64,000 nt of DNA. It comes from Thiohalocapsa marina. Lineage in GTDB: Bacteria; Pseudomonadota; Gammaproteobacteria; Chromatiales; Chromatiaceae. Position numbers and translations under genes: made by a program. A model generated the notes under the pieces. The model ran no database searches and was not told where the DNA came from. It saw only the letters and a program-made list of their open reading frames with translations. The stretch spans positions 1-64,000 of the forward strand of contig NZ_VWXX01000014.1 in the NCBI RefSeq assembly GCF_008632335.1. Reading direction: 5' to 3'. Shown piece after piece: positions 47,318-58,252 of the stretch (position 1 is its first letter; each line of letters starts with the position of its first letter).

Positions 47318-48331
47318 TTACTTGACCATCAATTCTTCGATATTCTCGGGCGGCCAGTTATCCAGCCGCATGCCGAGAGAGAGACCCCGAGTCGCCAGCA
47401 CATCCTTGATCTCGGTAAGCGACTTCTTGCCGAGGTTTGGCGTCTTCAGCAGCTCCACCTCGGTGCGCTGGATCAGGTCGCCAATGAGATAGATGTTTTC
47501 CGCCTTCAGGCAGTTGGCCGAGCGGACGGTCAGTTCCAGCTCGTCCACCGGGCGCACCAGGATCGGGTCGAACGGCGGCTCGTCCGTGGTCTGCTCCTGC
47601 GCCGACTCCGTTCCTGTGGTCTGCTCCAGGTCGACGAAGCTGGACAGCTGATCGCGCAGGATCGTAGCAGAACGCTGGATGGCGTCCTTCGGATCCACCG
47701 TGCCGTTGGTCTCGATATCCACCACCAGTCGGTCCAGATCGGTGCGCTGTTCCACACGCGCCGACTGCACCTCCACGGCCACCCGGCGAATCGGGCTGAA
47801 GGAAGCGTCCAGCGGCAGCATGCCGATGGGCCGATCCTCGCCTCCCTCTACCTCTCGCTGCGTGGCTGGCTCGTAGCCGATCCCACGACGGATGGTCAGA
47901 CTCATGCTGAGTTCCGTATCGCCGGTGATGTTGGCGATGACCAGATTCGGATTGGCGATCTCGGCGGTGTGATCGATGACGATATCCGCCGCCGTGACCA
48001 GCCCCGGCCCGGTCTTGCTCAGGGTAAAGGTTGCCTCGTCTCGCCCGTGCAGCGTGATGGCAAGTTGCTTCAGGTTGAGCAGGATCTCGAGCACATCTTG
48101 CTGCACACCCTCGATGGTGGTGTACTCATGAAGGATGCCCTGGATCTCGACCTCGGTGACTGCATAGCCATCCATCGAAGACAGCAGGATCCGGCGCAAG
48201 GCATTACCCAGGGTGTGCCCAAAGCCACGCTCCAGCGGTTCCAGCGAAACCTTCGCCCGATGCAGGCTGCCCTCGACAGGCTCAACCTTGACGATTCGCG
48301 GCTTCAGAAATCCGGTACCGACGTCGGCCAT
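47318..48331 (-). CDS. rpoA: RNA polymerase alpha subunit
   Basis: The 337-residue protein has an N-terminal dimerisation domain ([20 protein letters not shown]), a linker near 235-245 rich in Glu/Gln/Thr, and the C-terminal domain ([40 protein letters not shown]) that contacts UP elements and activators. The length matches the family. It lies between rpsD and rplQ, as in E. coli. Confidence 0.97.
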   Translation of the reverse strand: MADVGTGFLKPRIVKVEPVEGSLHRAKVSLEPLERGFGHTLGNALRRILLSSMDGYAVTEVEIQGILHEYTTIEGVQQDVLEILLNLKQLAITLHGRDEATFTLSKTGPGLVTAADIVIDHTAEIANPNLVIANITGDTELSMSLTIRRGIGYEPATQREVEGGEDRPIGMLPLDASFSPIRRVAVEVQSARVEQRTDLDRLVVDIETNGTVDPKDAIQRSATILRDQLSSFVDLEQTTGTESAQEQTTDEPPFDPILVRPVDELELTVRSANCLKAENIYLIGDLIQRTEVELLKTPNLGKKSLTEIKDVLATRGLSLGMRLDNWPPENIEELMVK

Positions 48332-48352
48332 ATATTCTCCCCTGCTTGACGC

Positions 48353-48973
48353 TTACTTCGAGTACAGCTCGACGATCAACGATTCGTTGATGTCTGCCGG
48401 GAGGTCGACACGATCCGGAACGCGCTTGAAGACGCCCTTGAAGGCCTTGGTGTCCACCTCGACCCAGTCGGAGAAGCCATACTGCTCCGCCAGCGCCAGT
48501 GCGTTTTGCACCCGCACCTGCTTCTTGGCCTTCTCGCGCACCTCGATCACGTCATCGGCTGCGACGCTGTAAGACGGAATGGACACGACGCGACCGTTGA
48601 CCAGGACGCCCTTGTGACTGATCAGCTGCCGCGCCTCGGCGCGGGTGGCACCGAAGCCCATCCGGTAGACCACACAGTCTAGCCGGCGCTCCAGCAGCTG
48701 CAGCAGGTTCTCGCCGGTTGCGCCCTTCAGCCGGGCGGCCGCCTTGTAGTAGTTGCGGAACTGCTTCTCCATCACGCCATAGATCCGGCGCACCTTCTGC
48801 TTTTCGCGCAACTGGATGCCGTAGTCGGACAGCCGACGACGACGATCCTGGGATTGACCGGGGGCCTTCTCCATCTTGCACTTGGTTTCCAGCGCCCGTG
48901 CACGGCTCTTCAGCCCGAGATCGGCGCCTTCACGCCGAGCCAGCTTGCAGGTTGGTCCTGTATACCTTGCCAT
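48353..48973 (-). CDS. rpsD: 30S ribosomal protein S4
   Basis: The 206-residue protein begins [20 protein letters not shown] and has the S4 RNA-binding domain ([40 protein letters not shown]). It has no N-terminal zinc cysteine set. S4 starts assembly of the small subunit and, in E. coli, represses the alpha operon by binding the rpsM leader. Confidence 0.97.
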   Translation of the reverse strand: MARYTGPTCKLARREGADLGLKSRARALETKCKMEKAPGQSQDRRRRLSDYGIQLREKQKVRRIYGVMEKQFRNYYKAAARLKGATGENLLQLLERRLDCVVYRMGFGATRAEARQLISHKGVLVNGRVVSIPSYSVAADDVIEVREKAKKQVRVQNALALAEQYGFSDWVEVDTKAFKGVFKRVPDRVDLPADINESLIVELYSK

Positions 48974-49158
48974 GTTGCTCTAAATGCTCCTGTTTGCCTT
49001 TCGGCGATGTCTCTCGACCATTTCCCCGTCAGGCCGCACGACGGAGGTTGATCCAGCGGGCTATTGAGCCGGCTGGCCATCACGCATGTCGAGGCGAACT
49101 GTTCGATCATCTAGCCGTCTTAACAGCCGGCCAATGATGCGAAGGGATGTGCGGGTCG
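48974..49158. other. 185-base spacer between rpsK and rpsD
   Basis: This gap is unusually long for the alpha operon, where rpsK and rpsD are normally separated by a few tens of bases. I see no gene, no strong hairpin and no clear promoter. It contains several CGG and CCGG words and may hold an internal promoter. Confidence 0.4.
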
Positions 49159-49545
49159 TCAGACCCGACGTTTCTTCGGCGGGCGGCAACCGTTATGCGG
49201 GATCGGTGTCACGTCGGTGATGCTGGTGACCTTGAAACCCGCGCTATTGAAGGCGCGCACGGCCGATTCGCGACCTGGGCCAGGGCCCTTGACGTTGACG
49301 TCCAGGTTCATGACGCCAAACTCCTTTGCCGCCGCACCAGCCCGCGACGCCGCCACCTGTGCGGCGAAGGGCGTGCTCTTGCGCGAACCGCGGAAGCCGG
49401 AGCCACCCGCCGTTGCCCATGCCAGCGCATTGCCTTGGCGATCGGTGATGGTGATGATGGTATTGTTGAAGGAGGCGTGGACATGGGCGATGCCGTCCGC
49501 AACCTGCTTCTTGACCTTCTTACGTGTACGTACTTGCTTCGCCAC
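49159..49545 (-). CDS. rpsK: 30S ribosomal protein S11
   Basis: The 128-residue protein has [40 protein letters not shown] and ends [18 protein letters not shown], the S11 hallmark C-terminus. It binds the 3' domain of 16S rRNA at the platform. Confidence 0.97.
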   Translation of the reverse strand: MAKQVRTRKKVKKQVADGIAHVHASFNNTIITITDRQGNALAWATAGGSGFRGSRKSTPFAAQVAASRAGAAAKEFGVMNLDVNVKGPGPGRESAVRAFNSAGFKVTSITDVTPIPHNGCRPPKKRRV

Positions 49546-49605
49546 TCAGTATTCTCCAACTGGCAGTTGCACCGGATCGGCCACGACCACGCGGCCCGCG
49601 GCCGG

Positions 49606-49962
49606 CTATCGTTTGATCGGACGACGCGGCCCCTTGCGGGTGCGGGCGTTGGTACGGGTGCGCTGGCCGCGCAACGGCAGGCCCCGGCGGTGGCGGATGC
49701 CACGGTTGCAACCGAGATCCATCAGTCGCTTGATGTTCATGGAAACTTCACGCCGAAGGTCACCCTCGACGAGATGCTTGCCGACCTCGACGCGCAACCG
49801 CTCGATGTCGTCCTCGGCAAGATCCTGGATCTTTGTCGTGGCCGGCACGTTCGCCGCATCGCAGACCTTTGCTGCCAGCGAGCGGCCAATGCCGTAAATG
49901 GACGTCAACGCGATGATTGCGTGCTTACGGTCCGGAATGTTGACTCCAGCAATACGGGCCAT
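49606..49962 (-). CDS. rpsM: 30S ribosomal protein S13
   Basis: The 118-residue protein begins [20 protein letters not shown] and contains [14 protein letters not shown] and [20 protein letters not shown], the S13 signature at the head of the small subunit. It is the first gene of the alpha part of the cluster. A conserved-looking hairpin lies upstream at 49986-50024. Confidence 0.97.
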   Translation of the reverse strand: MARIAGVNIPDRKHAIIALTSIYGIGRSLAAKVCDAANVPATTKIQDLAEDDIERLRVEVGKHLVEGDLRREVSMNIKRLMDLGCNRGIRHRRGLPLRGQRTRTNARTRKGPRRPIKR

Positions 49963-49985
49963 GCGGCATATGCTCCTGCGAAAAC

Positions 49986-50024
49986 GGCGGGCTCGAGGCT
50001 TTGTTGACTCGAGCGGAAACCGCC
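49986..50024 (-). promoter_or_regulatory. Structured leader hairpin before rpsM
   Basis: GCTCGAG (49991-49997) pairs perfectly with CTCGAGC (50008-50014). GGCGG (49986-49990) pairs with CCGCC (50020-50024) after a five-base bulge. The position matches the E. coli alpha-operon leader where S4 binds, but the sequence is not clearly the same fold. A role in termination after rpmJ is equally possible. Confidence 0.45.
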
Positions 50025-50086
50025 TAAATTAACACGATTAAACGCCAGTATCAAGCAGCGACTGCGCGAACAGGGCGCCGACGGGG

Positions 50087-50200
50087 TCAGCCCTGCCGCT
50101 GCTTGTGGCGGGGGTCCTTGCAGATGACGCGGACCGTACCGTTGCGCCTGATGATCTTGCAGTTGCGGCAAATCTTCTTGACCGAGGCTCGAACTTTCAT
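50087..50200 (-). CDS. rpmJ: 50S ribosomal protein L36, zinc form
   Basis: The 37-residue protein begins [20 protein letters not shown] and ends [14 protein letters not shown]. Cys11, Cys14, Cys27 and His32 form the zinc ribbon, so it is the C-plus type. It lies 47 bases after secY, as expected for the end of the spc operon. Confidence 0.96.
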   Translation of the reverse strand: MKVRASVKKICRNCKIIRRNGTVRVICKDPRHKQRQG

Positions 50201-50247
50201 GATTGTCTCCAAATGTTCCAGGCCGACCGGCAAGCGCCGGCGGCGAA

Positions 50248-51600
50248 TTAGCGCATCAAGCCCGCACCCGGCGCCTTGAGGTTGGCCTTCTTCATCAGGC
50301 CCTCGTACTGGTGAGACATCAAATGGGCCTGCACCTGGGCCATGAAGTCCATCACCACTACCACCACGATCAGCAGCGAGGTGCCGCCAAAGTAGAAGGG
50401 TACGTTCCAGCCGACGATGAGAAACTCCGGCAGCAGGCATACGGCGGTGATGTAAAGCGCCCCGGCCGCCGTCAAGCGGGTCATGACGGTATCGATGTAT
50501 CGCGCGGTCTGCTCGCCCGGACGGATACCCGGGATGAATGCGCCTGAGCGCTTCAGGTTATCGGCGGTATCCTTCGCATTGAACACCAGCGCGGTGTAGA
50601 AGAAGCAGAAGAAGATGATCGCCGCCGCATACATGATGACGTAGATCGGTTCACCCGGAGACAGCTTGCCGGCGATGTCCGCCAGCCAGCGAAAATCTTC
50701 GGACTGGCCGAACCACTGCCCCAGCGTCCCCGGAAAGAGGATGATACTGGAGGCGAAGATCGGTGGAATGACGCCCGCCATGTTCAACTTCAGTGGCAGA
50801 TGAGTGCTCTGGGCCGCCATCATCCGCCGCCCCTGTTGCCGGCGTGCATAGTTCACCGTAATACGACGCTGCCCGCGTTCCACGAAGACGACGAACGCCG
50901 TGACGCCGAGCGCCAGTGCAAAGAGCGCGAGCACGGCAATGGCATTCATTTCGCCAGTGCGAACCAGTTCCAGCGTGCCGCCGACAGCCGATGGCAGACC
51001 GGCCACGATACCGGCGAAGATGATCAGCGAGATGCCGTTGCCGATACCACGCTCGGTAATCTGTTCACCCAGCCACATCAGGAACATGGTGCCGGTCACC
51101 AGCGATACGGCCGCGGTGAAGACGAAGCCGAAGCCCTGGGTCACCACCAGCGGCGAACCGGCGGCGGTCTGACTTTGCAATGCAATGGAGATGCCGATGG
51201 ATTGGAAAGTGGCCAGCAGTACCGTGCCGTAGCGGGTGTACTGCGTGATCTTGCGCCGACCGGCCTCGCCCTCCTTCTTCAGCTGCTCTAGCTTCGGAAT
51301 CACCGCCGTCATCAGCTGCATGATGATGCTGGCAGAGATGTACGGCATGATGCCCAGGGCCAGGATGCTCGCACGCTCCAGCGCGCCACCAGAGAACATG
51401 TTGAACATGTCCAGGATGGAGCCCTGATTCTGATCGAACAGCACCGCCAGCGCCTCCGGGTTGACCCCGGGGACGGGAATGAAGGTACCGATGCGATATA
51501 CCAGCAGCGCCCCGAGTACGAACAACAGGCGCTGACGTAGTTCGGTCAGTTTGCCCATGCCGCTCAGGGACTGCATCATGGATGCACTGCTCTTGGCCAT
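50248..51600 (-). CDS. secY: Preprotein translocase channel subunit SecY
   Basis: The 450-residue protein has ten transmembrane helices. Signatures are [51 protein letters not shown]-like and a C-terminal [18 protein letters not shown] region that binds SecA and ribosome. SecY forms the protein-conducting channel with SecE and SecG. The start at 51600 ([12 protein letters not shown]) is preferred to 51669. Confidence 0.96.
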   Translation of the reverse strand: MAKSSASMMQSLSGMGKLTELRQRLLFVLGALLVYRIGTFIPVPGVNPEALAVLFDQNQGSILDMFNMFSGGALERASILALGIMPYISASIIMQLMTAVIPKLEQLKKEGEAGRRKITQYTRYGTVLLATFQSIGISIALQSQTAAGSPLVVTQGFGFVFTAAVSLVTGTMFLMWLGEQITERGIGNGISLIIFAGIVAGLPSAVGGTLELVRTGEMNAIAVLALFALALGVTAFVVFVERGQRRITVNYARRQQGRRMMAAQSTHLPLKLNMAGVIPPIFASSIILFPGTLGQWFGQSEDFRWLADIAGKLSPGEPIYVIMYAAAIIFFCFFYTALVFNAKDTADNLKRSGAFIPGIRPGEQTARYIDTVMTRLTAAGALYITAVCLLPEFLIVGWNVPFYFGGTSLLIVVVVVMDFMAQVQAHLMSHQYEGLMKKANLKAPGAGLMR

Positions 51601-51680
51601 GTCGTGGTGCTGCTCGCTCGTCTGCTTCGGTTTTGCGACGCGGAAGCGGGTGGCGGCCTCGGCCGACACCCGCCCGTCTC

Positions 51681-51774
51681 AACCAGGCCCGGGCTTGGGC
51701 GCTGATCTTGATCCTGCTTCTGCTCTAGACCAGGGCCCTGTTTCGGAGCCTGACCTGGAGCCGGGCTCCTGGCG
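51681..51774. repeat. Degenerate repeat spacer between rplO and secY
   Basis: The spacer holds loosely repeated CCTGAT/CTGGAG-type words, similar to the repeat that encodes the acidic tail of the operon 1 C-position protein near 25.85 kb and to the spacers near 8.58 and 44.26 kb. No gene is present. Confidence 0.4.
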
Positions 51775-52209
51775 TCAGTCCTGAATCGAACCGCCGGCCG
51801 CCTCGATGTCGGCGCGCGCGCCGGCGGTGACGCCGATGCCGCGCAGCACGACGGCCCGCTCGATCTTGCCGGACTTGATCACCTTGACCTGACGCACGGC
51901 GCGACCGATCAGGCCCGCGGCACGCAGGGTCTCCAGGGTCACTTCGGCGCCTTCCAGGCCGTTCAGTTCACTCAGACGGATCTCGTCGCCCAGACGTGCC
52001 TTGCGCGAGCGGAAGCCCACCTTGGGCAAGCGCCGCTGCAGCGGCATCTGGCCGCCCTCGAAGCCGGTCTTGTGGAAACCGCCGGACCGGGACTTCTGGC
52101 CCTTGTGACCGCGACCACCGGTCTTGCCAAGGCCGCTGCCGATACCGCGGCCGACGCGCTTGCGCGCAGGATTGCTGCCCTCGGCGGGTTTCAGATCATT
52201 CAATCGCAT
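51775..52209 (-). CDS. rplO: 50S ribosomal protein L15
   Basis: The 144-residue protein begins [20 protein letters not shown] and contains [20 protein letters not shown], the Gly/Arg-rich N-terminal tail of L15. It is a late assembly protein of the large subunit. ATG 52209 matches homologues better than 52218. Confidence 0.97.
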   Translation of the reverse strand: MRLNDLKPAEGSNPARKRVGRGIGSGLGKTGGRGHKGQKSRSGGFHKTGFEGGQMPLQRRLPKVGFRSRKARLGDEIRLSELNGLEGAEVTLETLRAAGLIGRAVRQVKVIKSGKIERAVVLRGIGVTAGARADIEAAGGSIQD

Positions 52210-52210
52210 G

Positions 52211-52402
52211 TCAGGCATCCTCCACCAGCGTCACCATGTAGGCAACCTTGTTCAGCATGCCGCGGGTTGCCGGGGTGTCTTCCACCTCGACCACCTGATG
52301 CATGCGCCGCAGCCCAAGACCGCGGACGCAATCCCGGTGGGCCTTCAGACGGCCATGCTGGCTGCGCACCAGCTTGACCCGCATCGTTTTCGCTTGTGCC
52401 AT
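52211..52402 (-). CDS. rpmD: 50S ribosomal protein L30
   Basis: The 63-residue protein begins [20 protein letters not shown] and has [20 protein letters not shown] and [14 protein letters not shown]. This is the short bacterial L30. It lies between rpsE (five bases) and rplO (one base). Confidence 0.95.
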   Translation of the reverse strand: MAQAKTMRVKLVRSQHGRLKAHRDCVRGLGLRRMHQVVEVEDTPATRGMLNKVAYMVTLVEDA

Positions 52403-52407
52403 GTCGG

Positions 52408-52914
52408 TTACCCCAGGATCTCTTCGACCGTCTTGCCGCGCTTGGCAGCGACGATCTCGGCATCCACCATCTTCGACAGCCCGTTGATGGTGGCCTGCAC
52501 GACATTGATGGGATTGTTGGTGCCGATGCACTTGGCCAGCACGTTCTGCACCCCCACCACCTCGAACACCGCGCGCATGGCGCCGCCGGCGATGATGCCG
52601 GTACCTTCGGATGCCGGCTGCATGTAGACATGGGCAGCGCCGTGGCGACCAACCATCGGATACTGCAGGGTCGTGCCCTTCAGGCGCACATCGACCATGT
52701 TCTTGCGCGCCGACTCCATGGCCTTCTGGATCGCCACCGGAACCTCGCGGGCCTTGCCGGTACCGAAACCGACGCGCCCCTTGCCGTCGCCGACCACGGT
52801 CAGCGCGCCGAAGCCGAACACCCGACCGCCCTTGACCACCTTGGCCACACGATTGACCGAGATCAGTTTCTCGAGGAGATCGTCACCCTCGGGCTTTGGA
52901 TTGAAACTCGCCAT
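52408..52914 (-). CDS. rpsE: 30S ribosomal protein S5
   Basis: The 168-residue protein has [40 protein letters not shown] and [20 protein letters not shown], the S5 double-stranded RNA-binding signature. S5 affects decoding fidelity. The start [10 protein letters not shown] is 16 residues inside the longest frame. Confidence 0.97.
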   Translation of the reverse strand: MASFNPKPEGDDLLEKLISVNRVAKVVKGGRVFGFGALTVVGDGKGRVGFGTGKAREVPVAIQKAMESARKNMVDVRLKGTTLQYPMVGRHGAAHVYMQPASEGTGIIAGGAMRAVFEVVGVQNVLAKCIGTNNPINVVQATINGLSKMVDAEIVAAKRGKTVEEILG

Positions 52915-52924
52915 GGATAACTCC

Positions 52925-53281
52925 TCAGAACTGCAGTCCGTTCTCGCGCGCGGCGTCCGCAAGCGCCTTCACACGACCGTGATACTTGAATCCGGCGCGG
53001 TCGAAGCTGACTCGCTCGACACCTGCGGCACGGGCGCGATCCGCAATGATCTTGCCTACAGCCGCCGCTGCTCCGGTGTTGCCGGTATAACCCTCGGCGC
53101 CCTGACGGTACTCCTTGTCCAGGGTCGAGGCGCTGGCCACCACCTTGTTGCCATCGGGGGAAATGACCTGGGCATACATGTGCCGCGGCGAGCGGAACAC
53201 GCACAGCCGGTAGACGCCCAATTCGCGCATCTTGGCGCGAGCGCGGGTGGCACGCCGCAGACGGGCTTGCTTCTTGTCCAT
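52925..53281 (-). CDS. rplR: 50S ribosomal protein L18
   Basis: The 118-residue protein begins [20 protein letters not shown] and ends [16 protein letters not shown]. It binds 5S rRNA. The ATG at 53281 has AGGGG eight bases upstream, while the ATG at 53287 would be only two bases away, so 53281 is the start. Confidence 0.96.
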   Translation of the reverse strand: MDKKQARLRRATRARAKMRELGVYRLCVFRSPRHMYAQVISPDGNKVVASASTLDKEYRQGAEGYTGNTGAAAAVGKIIADRARAAGVERVSFDRAGFKYHGRVKALADAARENGLQF

Positions 53282-53292
53282 TGTCATGACCC

Positions 53293-53826
53293 CTATTTCT
53301 TCTTGGCTTCTTTACGGATGACATGCTCATCCGTGTAGCGCACACCCTTGCCCTTGTAAGGCTCCGGCGGACGGAAGGCGCGGATCTCCGCGGCGACCTG
53401 GCCGACACGCTGCTTGTCGGCACCGCGCACGACGATTTCGGTGGCGGCAGGCGTCTCGATCTCGATGCCCTCGGGCACCGGATAGTCCACCGGGTGGGAG
53501 AAGCCCAGCGCCAGGTTCAGCACCTTGCCCTTGGCCTGCGCCCGATAACCGACGCCGACCAGGCTCAACTTGCGCTCGAAGCCGGTACTGACGCCCGTGA
53601 CCATATTGTTCACCAGCGCCCGGGTGGTGCCGGCCATGGCCCAGTGCTCGCCCTTGTCGTCCTTCGGCTTGACCTGCAGGGTGTCGCCCTCGGCGCTCAG
53701 TTCCACGGTTGCATGCACAGTCCAGTTCAGGGTGCCCTTGGGACCCTTCACCGTGACTTGCTGGCCGCTGATATTGACGTCGACGCCCTTGGGTATGCTA
53801 ATCGGTGCCTTTGCGATTCTCGACAT
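53293..53826 (-). CDS. rplF: 50S ribosomal protein L6
   Basis: The 177-residue protein begins [20 protein letters not shown] and has the duplicated L6 fold, ending [20 protein letters not shown]. It sits near the GTPase centre of the large subunit. Confidence 0.97.
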   Translation of the reverse strand: MSRIAKAPISIPKGVDVNISGQQVTVKGPKGTLNWTVHATVELSAEGDTLQVKPKDDKGEHWAMAGTTRALVNNMVTGVSTGFERKLSLVGVGYRAQAKGKVLNLALGFSHPVDYPVPEGIEIETPAATEIVVRGADKQRVGQVAAEIRAFRPPEPYKGKGVRYTDEHVIRKEAKKK

Positions 53827-53839
53827 GATGGGTCCTCCG

Positions 53840-54235
53840 TTACGCCACGTAGGCCAGAATCTCGCCGCCATGACCCTCGCGCCGGGCAGCCCGGTCGGAC
53901 ATCAGGCCCCTGGAGGTCGAGACGATGGCGATACCGAGACCACCCTGCACCTGCGGCAGCTCGTCCTTGCCGCGGTAGATGCGCAGGCCGGGACGGGATA
54001 CGCGCTTGACGTACTCGATGACGGGCTTGCCGCGGTAGTACTTCAGGCGCAGCTCCAGCGTAGGTTGGGCGCCTTCACCGGAAACGGATGCGTCGGCAAT
54101 GTAGCCTTCGTCCTTCAGCAACTCGGCGATGGCCAGCTTCTGCTTCGACGACGGCATGGTGATGGTGACCTTGCCGCGCGCCTGGCCGTTGCGGATACGC
54201 GTTAGCATATCCGCGATGGGATCTGACATACTCAT
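53840..54235 (-). CDS. rpsH: 30S ribosomal protein S8
   Basis: The 131-residue protein begins [20 protein letters not shown] and ends [20 protein letters not shown], the S8 pattern. S8 binds helix 21 of 16S rRNA and in E. coli represses the spc operon. Confidence 0.97.
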   Translation of the reverse strand: MSMSDPIADMLTRIRNGQARGKVTITMPSSKQKLAIAELLKDEGYIADASVSGEGAQPTLELRLKYYRGKPVIEYVKRVSRPGLRIYRGKDELPQVQGGLGIAIVSTSRGLMSDRAARREGHGGEILAYVA

Positions 54236-54373
54236 GGTGTTCTCCAGGGTCAGGCCGCCACGGTTGGCGCGATACCCGATCGAGGTTTCGGTCTCGGGGC
54301 GTCTGCATTGACGGCCCCGTGTGCTTGGGAATAAGGGCTTGGCAGCAGGTCGCCGCCGCGTCGGGCAGCGGGT

Positions 54374-54679
54374 CTACCAACTGGCCTTGACGACGCCCGG
54401 GACGTCGCCACGCATCACGGCCTCACGCAGCTTGTTGCGGCACAGGCCGAACTTGCGATAGACCGCGTGGGGACGCCCGCTGACACGGCAGCGGCGCTGC
54501 TGTCGTGTCGGACTGGCGTCCCGCGGAAGTTTCTGCAGGGCGGCCAGCGCCTCGTCAACCTGCTCGGGGGCGGCGCTGCGATCATTGATCACCGCCTTGA
54601 GCTGCTGCCGCTTCTCGGCGAAGCGACGGGCCGCGCGCTGACGCTTGACCTCGCGCGCAATCATGCTCTTCTTTGCCAT
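54374..54679 (-). CDS. rpsN: 30S ribosomal protein S14, zinc-free form
   Basis: The 101-residue protein begins [20 protein letters not shown] and has [20 protein letters not shown] near its end. It is the long type without the zinc CXXC pair, while L36 here is zinc-type. A 138-base gap separates it from rpsH; the gap shows no gene. Confidence 0.97.
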   Translation of the reverse strand: MAKKSMIAREVKRQRAARRFAEKRQQLKAVINDRSAAPEQVDEALAALQKLPRDASPTRQQRRCRVSGRPHAVYRKFGLCRNKLREAVMRGDVPGVVKASW

Positions 54680-54697
54680 AGTGTGATCCTGGTTCGC

Positions 54698-55237
54698 TCA
54701 GGTCCTGAACGGGAACTTGAACGCATCCAGCAGCGCCCGTCCCTCTTCGTCGGAGTTTGCCGACGTGGTGATGGTGATATCCAGCCCGCGGACTGCGTCG
54801 ATCTTGTCGTAGTCGATCTCGGGGAAGATGATCTGCTCGCGCACACCCATGGAGTAGTTGCCCCGGCCGTCGAAGCCCTTAGGACTGAGGCCGCGGAAAT
54901 CACGCACACGCGGGATGGCGATGTTGATCAGTCGGTCGAGGAACTCGTACATCCGCTCCCGACGCAGGGTCACCTTGCAGCCGATGGGCCAGCCATCGCG
55001 GATCTTGAATCCGGCAACCGACTTGCGCGCCTTGGTCACGATGGGCTGTTGGCCGGCGATCTGGGTCAGGTCCTTGACCGCATTATCCATGATCTTCTTG
55101 TCGTTGATGGCCTCACCCACGCCCATGTTGAGCGTGATCTTGGACAGCCGGGGCACCTGCATCACGCTCGGGTAGGCGAACTGCTGCTGCAGCTGCTGCA
55201 CGATCTGGTCACGATAGAGTGTCTGTAGTCTGGACAT
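54698..55237 (-). CDS. rplE: 50S ribosomal protein L5
   Basis: The 179-residue protein has [40 protein letters not shown] and [20 protein letters not shown], typical of L5. It binds 5S rRNA and contacts the P-site tRNA. Confidence 0.97.
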   Translation of the reverse strand: MSRLQTLYRDQIVQQLQQQFAYPSVMQVPRLSKITLNMGVGEAINDKKIMDNAVKDLTQIAGQQPIVTKARKSVAGFKIRDGWPIGCKVTLRRERMYEFLDRLINIAIPRVRDFRGLSPKGFDGRGNYSMGVREQIIFPEIDYDKIDAVRGLDITITTSANSDEEGRALLDAFKFPFRT

Positions 55238-55248
55238 GTCGCTTACCT

Positions 55249-55566
55249 TCAGACGTCGACGACTTCGCCGTCGGACTTGAACACCCGTACCTTGCGACCG
55301 TCTGCCAGCACCTTGAAGCCGACGCGATCCGCACCACCCTTGGCCGGGTTGTACAGGCCGAGGTTGGAAACGTGGATCGGCATCTCCTTGTCGATGATGC
55401 CGCCCGCAATCCCCTGCTGGGGGTTCTGCTTCTGGTGCTTCTTGGCCAGGTTGATGTTCTCAACCACCAGGCGATCTTCGCCAGCCAGTCGCAGCACCGT
55501 GCCACGCTTCCCCTTGTCTTTTCCGGTGATGACCATGACGTCATCACCTACCTTGATCTTGCGCAT
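55249..55566 (-). CDS. rplX: 50S ribosomal protein L24
   Basis: The 105-residue protein begins [20 protein letters not shown] with a KOW motif and continues [20 protein letters not shown]. It is an early assembly protein at the exit tunnel. Confidence 0.97.
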   Translation of the reverse strand: MRKIKVGDDVMVITGKDKGKRGTVLRLAGEDRLVVENINLAKKHQKQNPQQGIAGGIIDKEMPIHVSNLGLYNPAKGGADRVGFKVLADGRKVRVFKSDGEVVDV

Positions 55567-55568
55567 GG

Positions 55569-55937
55569 TTAAAGCACCTCGGGGGCCAGGGAGATGATCT
55601 TCATGAACCGCTCGCCGCGCAGCTCGCGCGTCACCGGGCCGAAGATACGGGTGCCGATGGGCTGCAGCTGGTTGTTCAGCAGCACGGCGGCGTTACCGTC
55701 GAAGCGGATCAGCGATCCGTCCGGACGACGCACACCCTTGCGGGTACGCACCACGACGGCGTTGAACACGTCTCCCTTCTTTACCTTGCCCCGCGGAATC
55801 GCGTCCTTGACCGTCACCTTGATGACGTCGCCGATACCGGCATAACGCCGGTGCGAGCCGCCGAGCACCTTGATGCACTGCACCGAGCGTGCGCCGCTGT
55901 TGTCGGCCACGCTGAGGCGGGTTTGCATTTGAATCAT
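55569..55937 (-). CDS. rplN: 50S ribosomal protein L14
   Basis: The 122-residue protein begins [20 protein letters not shown] and contains [20 protein letters not shown]. It bridges the two subunits. It heads the spc part of the cluster, 86 bases after rpsQ. Confidence 0.97.
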   Translation of the reverse strand: MIQMQTRLSVADNSGARSVQCIKVLGGSHRRYAGIGDVIKVTVKDAIPRGKVKKGDVFNAVVVRTRKGVRRPDGSLIRFDGNAAVLLNNQLQPIGTRIFGPVTRELRGERFMKIISLAPEVL

Positions 55938-56023
55938 TGTCTTGACCTACCCCTGACTATATTCGATCTCAAGGCGCGTGCTGCCGGCGCTTCAGGCAAC
56001 GGCCACCGCAGCGATTTCCGCTG

Positions 56024-56287
56024 TCAGCGCGCCTTCTCTACGACCTCGACCAGGCGCCAGCACTTGGTCTTGGACAAGGGCCGGCACTGCTCCACGCGCA
56101 CCCAGTCGCCCGCATTGCATTCGTTGGACTCGTCATGTGCATGCAGCTTCATGGAACGACGCATGAACTTGCCGTACAGCGGGTGCTTGACCCGACGTTC
56201 AACGAGCACGGTGACCGTCTTATCCATCGCGTTGCTGACGACGCGGCCACTGAGGACGCGGTTCGAACCCTGTTCCTGCTCGCTCAT
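56024..56287 (-). CDS. rpsQ: 30S ribosomal protein S17
   Basis: The 87-residue protein has [20 protein letters not shown] and [20 protein letters not shown], the S17 signature. It overlaps rpmC by four bases and ends the S10 part of the cluster. Confidence 0.96.
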   Translation of the reverse strand: MSEQEQGSNRVLSGRVVSNAMDKTVTVLVERRVKHPLYGKFMRRSMKLHAHDESNECNAGDWVRVEQCRPLSKTKCWRLVEVVEKAR

Positions 56288-56499
56288 GCCACGACCCCCG
56301 TCGACTGCTGCTCGGCCAGCTTCTGTGCCATCACGGTCTTGATGCGCGCAATCTCGCGCCGGACCAGCTTGAATTGGGACGGGCGGCTCAGCTGGTTGCT
56401 GCCCTTCTGCATGCGCAGGTTGAACTGCTCGCGGAGCAGTTCGTGCAGACGCGCATCCAGTTCTTCGCGGGACTGGCCCCTCAGTTCACTTGCCTTCAT
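56284..56499 (-). CDS. rpmC: 50S ribosomal protein L29
   Basis: The 71-residue protein begins [20 protein letters not shown] and has [20 protein letters not shown], the two-helix L29. It binds at the tunnel exit near SRP and trigger factor. An ATG one codon earlier (56502) is also possible. It overlaps rpsQ by four bases and rplP by one. Confidence 0.95.
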   Translation of the reverse strand: MKASELRGQSREELDARLHELLREQFNLRMQKGSNQLSRPSQFKLVRREIARIKTVMAQKLAEQQSTGVVA

Positions 56500-56912
56500 C
56501 ACAGCACCGTCCTCTTCTCGAACTTGGTCTGCATGGGCAACTTGGCCGCCGCCAGACGAAAGGCCTCGCGGGCCAGATCCTCGGTGACGCCCTCGATCTC
56601 GTAGAGCATGCGGCCAGGCTGGATCTGGGCGACCCAGTACTCGACATTACCCTTGCCTTTACCCATGCGGACCTCAAGCGGTTTCTTCGAGATCGGCTTG
56701 TCCGGGAAGACACGGATCCAGAGTTTGCCGCCACGGCGGACGCGGCGGGTGATGGCACGACGTGCAGCCTCGATCTGACGCGCGGTCAGTCTGCCGCGAC
56801 CGACGGCCTTGAGCCCGAACTCACCGAACGAGACCTGGTTGCCGCTCTGCGCCAGCCCCCGGTTTCGCCCCTTGTGCTGCTTACGGAATTTTGTACGTTT
56901 CGGTTGGAGCAT
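56499..56912 (-). CDS. rplP: 50S ribosomal protein L16
   Basis: The 137-residue protein begins [20 protein letters not shown] and has [20 protein letters not shown] and [20 protein letters not shown]. It helps position the A-site tRNA. Confidence 0.97.
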   Translation of the reverse strand: MLQPKRTKFRKQHKGRNRGLAQSGNQVSFGEFGLKAVGRGRLTARQIEAARRAITRRVRRGGKLWIRVFPDKPISKKPLEVRMGKGKGNVEYWVAQIQPGRMLYEIEGVTEDLAREAFRLAAAKLPMQTKFEKRTVL

Positions 56913-56915
56913 GGC

Positions 56916-57596
56916 TTAGCCCTTTCTGCGGGCGGGACGCTTGTCCTGCCCGGCTTCCTCTTGCATGTCTTCGAAGACCTCGCCCCGGAAGATCCAGGTC
57001 TTGACCCCGAGCACGCCGTAGGTGGTTCGTGCCTCGGCAAAGCCGTAATCGATGTCGGCGCGAAGCGTATGCAGCGGCACGCGTCCCTCGCGGTACCACT
57101 CGGACCGCGCGATCTCGGCACCGTTCAGACGACCGGCAATATTGACCCGCACACCGCCGGCACCGGCACGCATGGTGCCCTGCACGGCCCGCTTCATGGC
57201 GCGGCGGAACATGATGCGGCGCTCCAGCTGTTGAGCGATGCCCTCGGCAACCAGCTGCGCATCCAGCTCCGGCTTGCGGATCTCCTCGATGCTGATGTGC
57301 ACCGGCACTCCCATGCGCTCGGAGACCTCGGCCCGCAGGCGATCGATCTCCTCACCCTTCTTGCCGATCACCACGCCCGGACGAGCGGTGTGGATGGCGA
57401 TGTGGGCGTTGCGTGCCGGCCGGTTGATCTGGATCCGACTCACGGAGGCCGCTGCCAGACGCTTCTTCAGGAACTCCCGGATCTCTAGATCGGTGTTCAG
57501 GAAGTCCGCGTAGTTCTTGGAATCGGCGAACCAGGTGGATGTCCAGTCCTTGACGATGCCCAGACGAATGCCGGTCGGATGTACTTTCTGTCCCAT
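56916..57596 (-). CDS. rpsC: 30S ribosomal protein S3
   Basis: The 226-residue protein begins [20 protein letters not shown] and has a KH domain ([20 protein letters not shown]) and a C-terminal domain ([20 protein letters not shown]). It forms part of the mRNA entry site. Confidence 0.97.
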   Translation of the reverse strand: MGQKVHPTGIRLGIVKDWTSTWFADSKNYADFLNTDLEIREFLKKRLAAASVSRIQINRPARNAHIAIHTARPGVVIGKKGEEIDRLRAEVSERMGVPVHISIEEIRKPELDAQLVAEGIAQQLERRIMFRRAMKRAVQGTMRAGAGGVRVNIAGRLNGAEIARSEWYREGRVPLHTLRADIDYGFAEARTTYGVLGVKTWIFRGEVFEDMQEEAGQDKRPARRKG

Positions 57597-57610
57597 GTGT
57601 TACTCCAGCG

Positions 57611-57943
57611 TCAGACTTCCGCGACCGTCACACTGATGTGACTCGTGCGCTTCATGATGCGCGCGGCACGGCCCTTGGCACGGGCGCGGATACGCTTCAT
57701 CGTCGGGCCCTCATTGACCTGCACCTCGACGACACGTAGCTCGTCGACATCGGCGCCCTCGTTGTTCTCGGCATTGGCGATGGCCGATTCGAGGATCTTG
57801 CGCATCATGGCCGCACCCTTCTTGGTGCTGAAGGCCAGGTCATTCAGGGCGCGCTCAACGTGCTGCCCCCGGATCTGATCGGCCACCAGTCGCGCCTTCT
57901 GCGCGGAGATACGCGCGTACTTGAGCTTTGCCTCTGCTCGCAT
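57611..57943 (-). CDS. rplV: 50S ribosomal protein L22
   Basis: The 110-residue protein begins [20 protein letters not shown] and ends [20 protein letters not shown], with the tunnel loop between. Loop changes are known to give macrolide resistance; none can be judged here. Confidence 0.97.
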   Translation of the reverse strand: MRAEAKLKYARISAQKARLVADQIRGQHVERALNDLAFSTKKGAAMMRKILESAIANAENNEGADVDELRVVEVQVNEGPTMKRIRARAKGRAARIMKRTSHISVTVAEV

Positions 57944-57953
57944 CGTCGTGCTC

Positions 57954-58232
57954 CTAGCGCTTCTTGGCCTTGCGATCGGCGGCGTGACCGCGGAAGGTCC
58001 GCGTCAGCGCGAACTCGCCGAGCTTGTGGCCGATCATGTTTTCATTGATCAGCACAGGGACATGCTGACGCCCGTTGTGCACGGCGATGGTCAGGCCAAC
58101 CATCTCCGGCAGGATCATGGAACGACGCGACCAGGTCTTGATGGGTCGCTTGCTGTTCTGAGCGACCGCATCCGACACCTTCTTGGCCAGATGCTGATCG
58201 ATGAACGGGCCCTTTCTGATTGAACGTGGCAC
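57954..58232 (-). CDS. rpsS: 30S ribosomal protein S19
   Basis: The 92-residue protein begins [20 protein letters not shown] and has [20 protein letters not shown] and [20 protein letters not shown]. It sits in the small-subunit head with S13. Confidence 0.97.
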   Translation of the reverse strand: MPRSIRKGPFIDQHLAKKVSDAVAQNSKRPIKTWSRRSMILPEMVGLTIAVHNGRQHVPVLINENMIGHKLGEFALTRTFRGHAADRKAKKR

Positions 58233-58252
58233 TGATTCGGTCCTCGCGTAAC

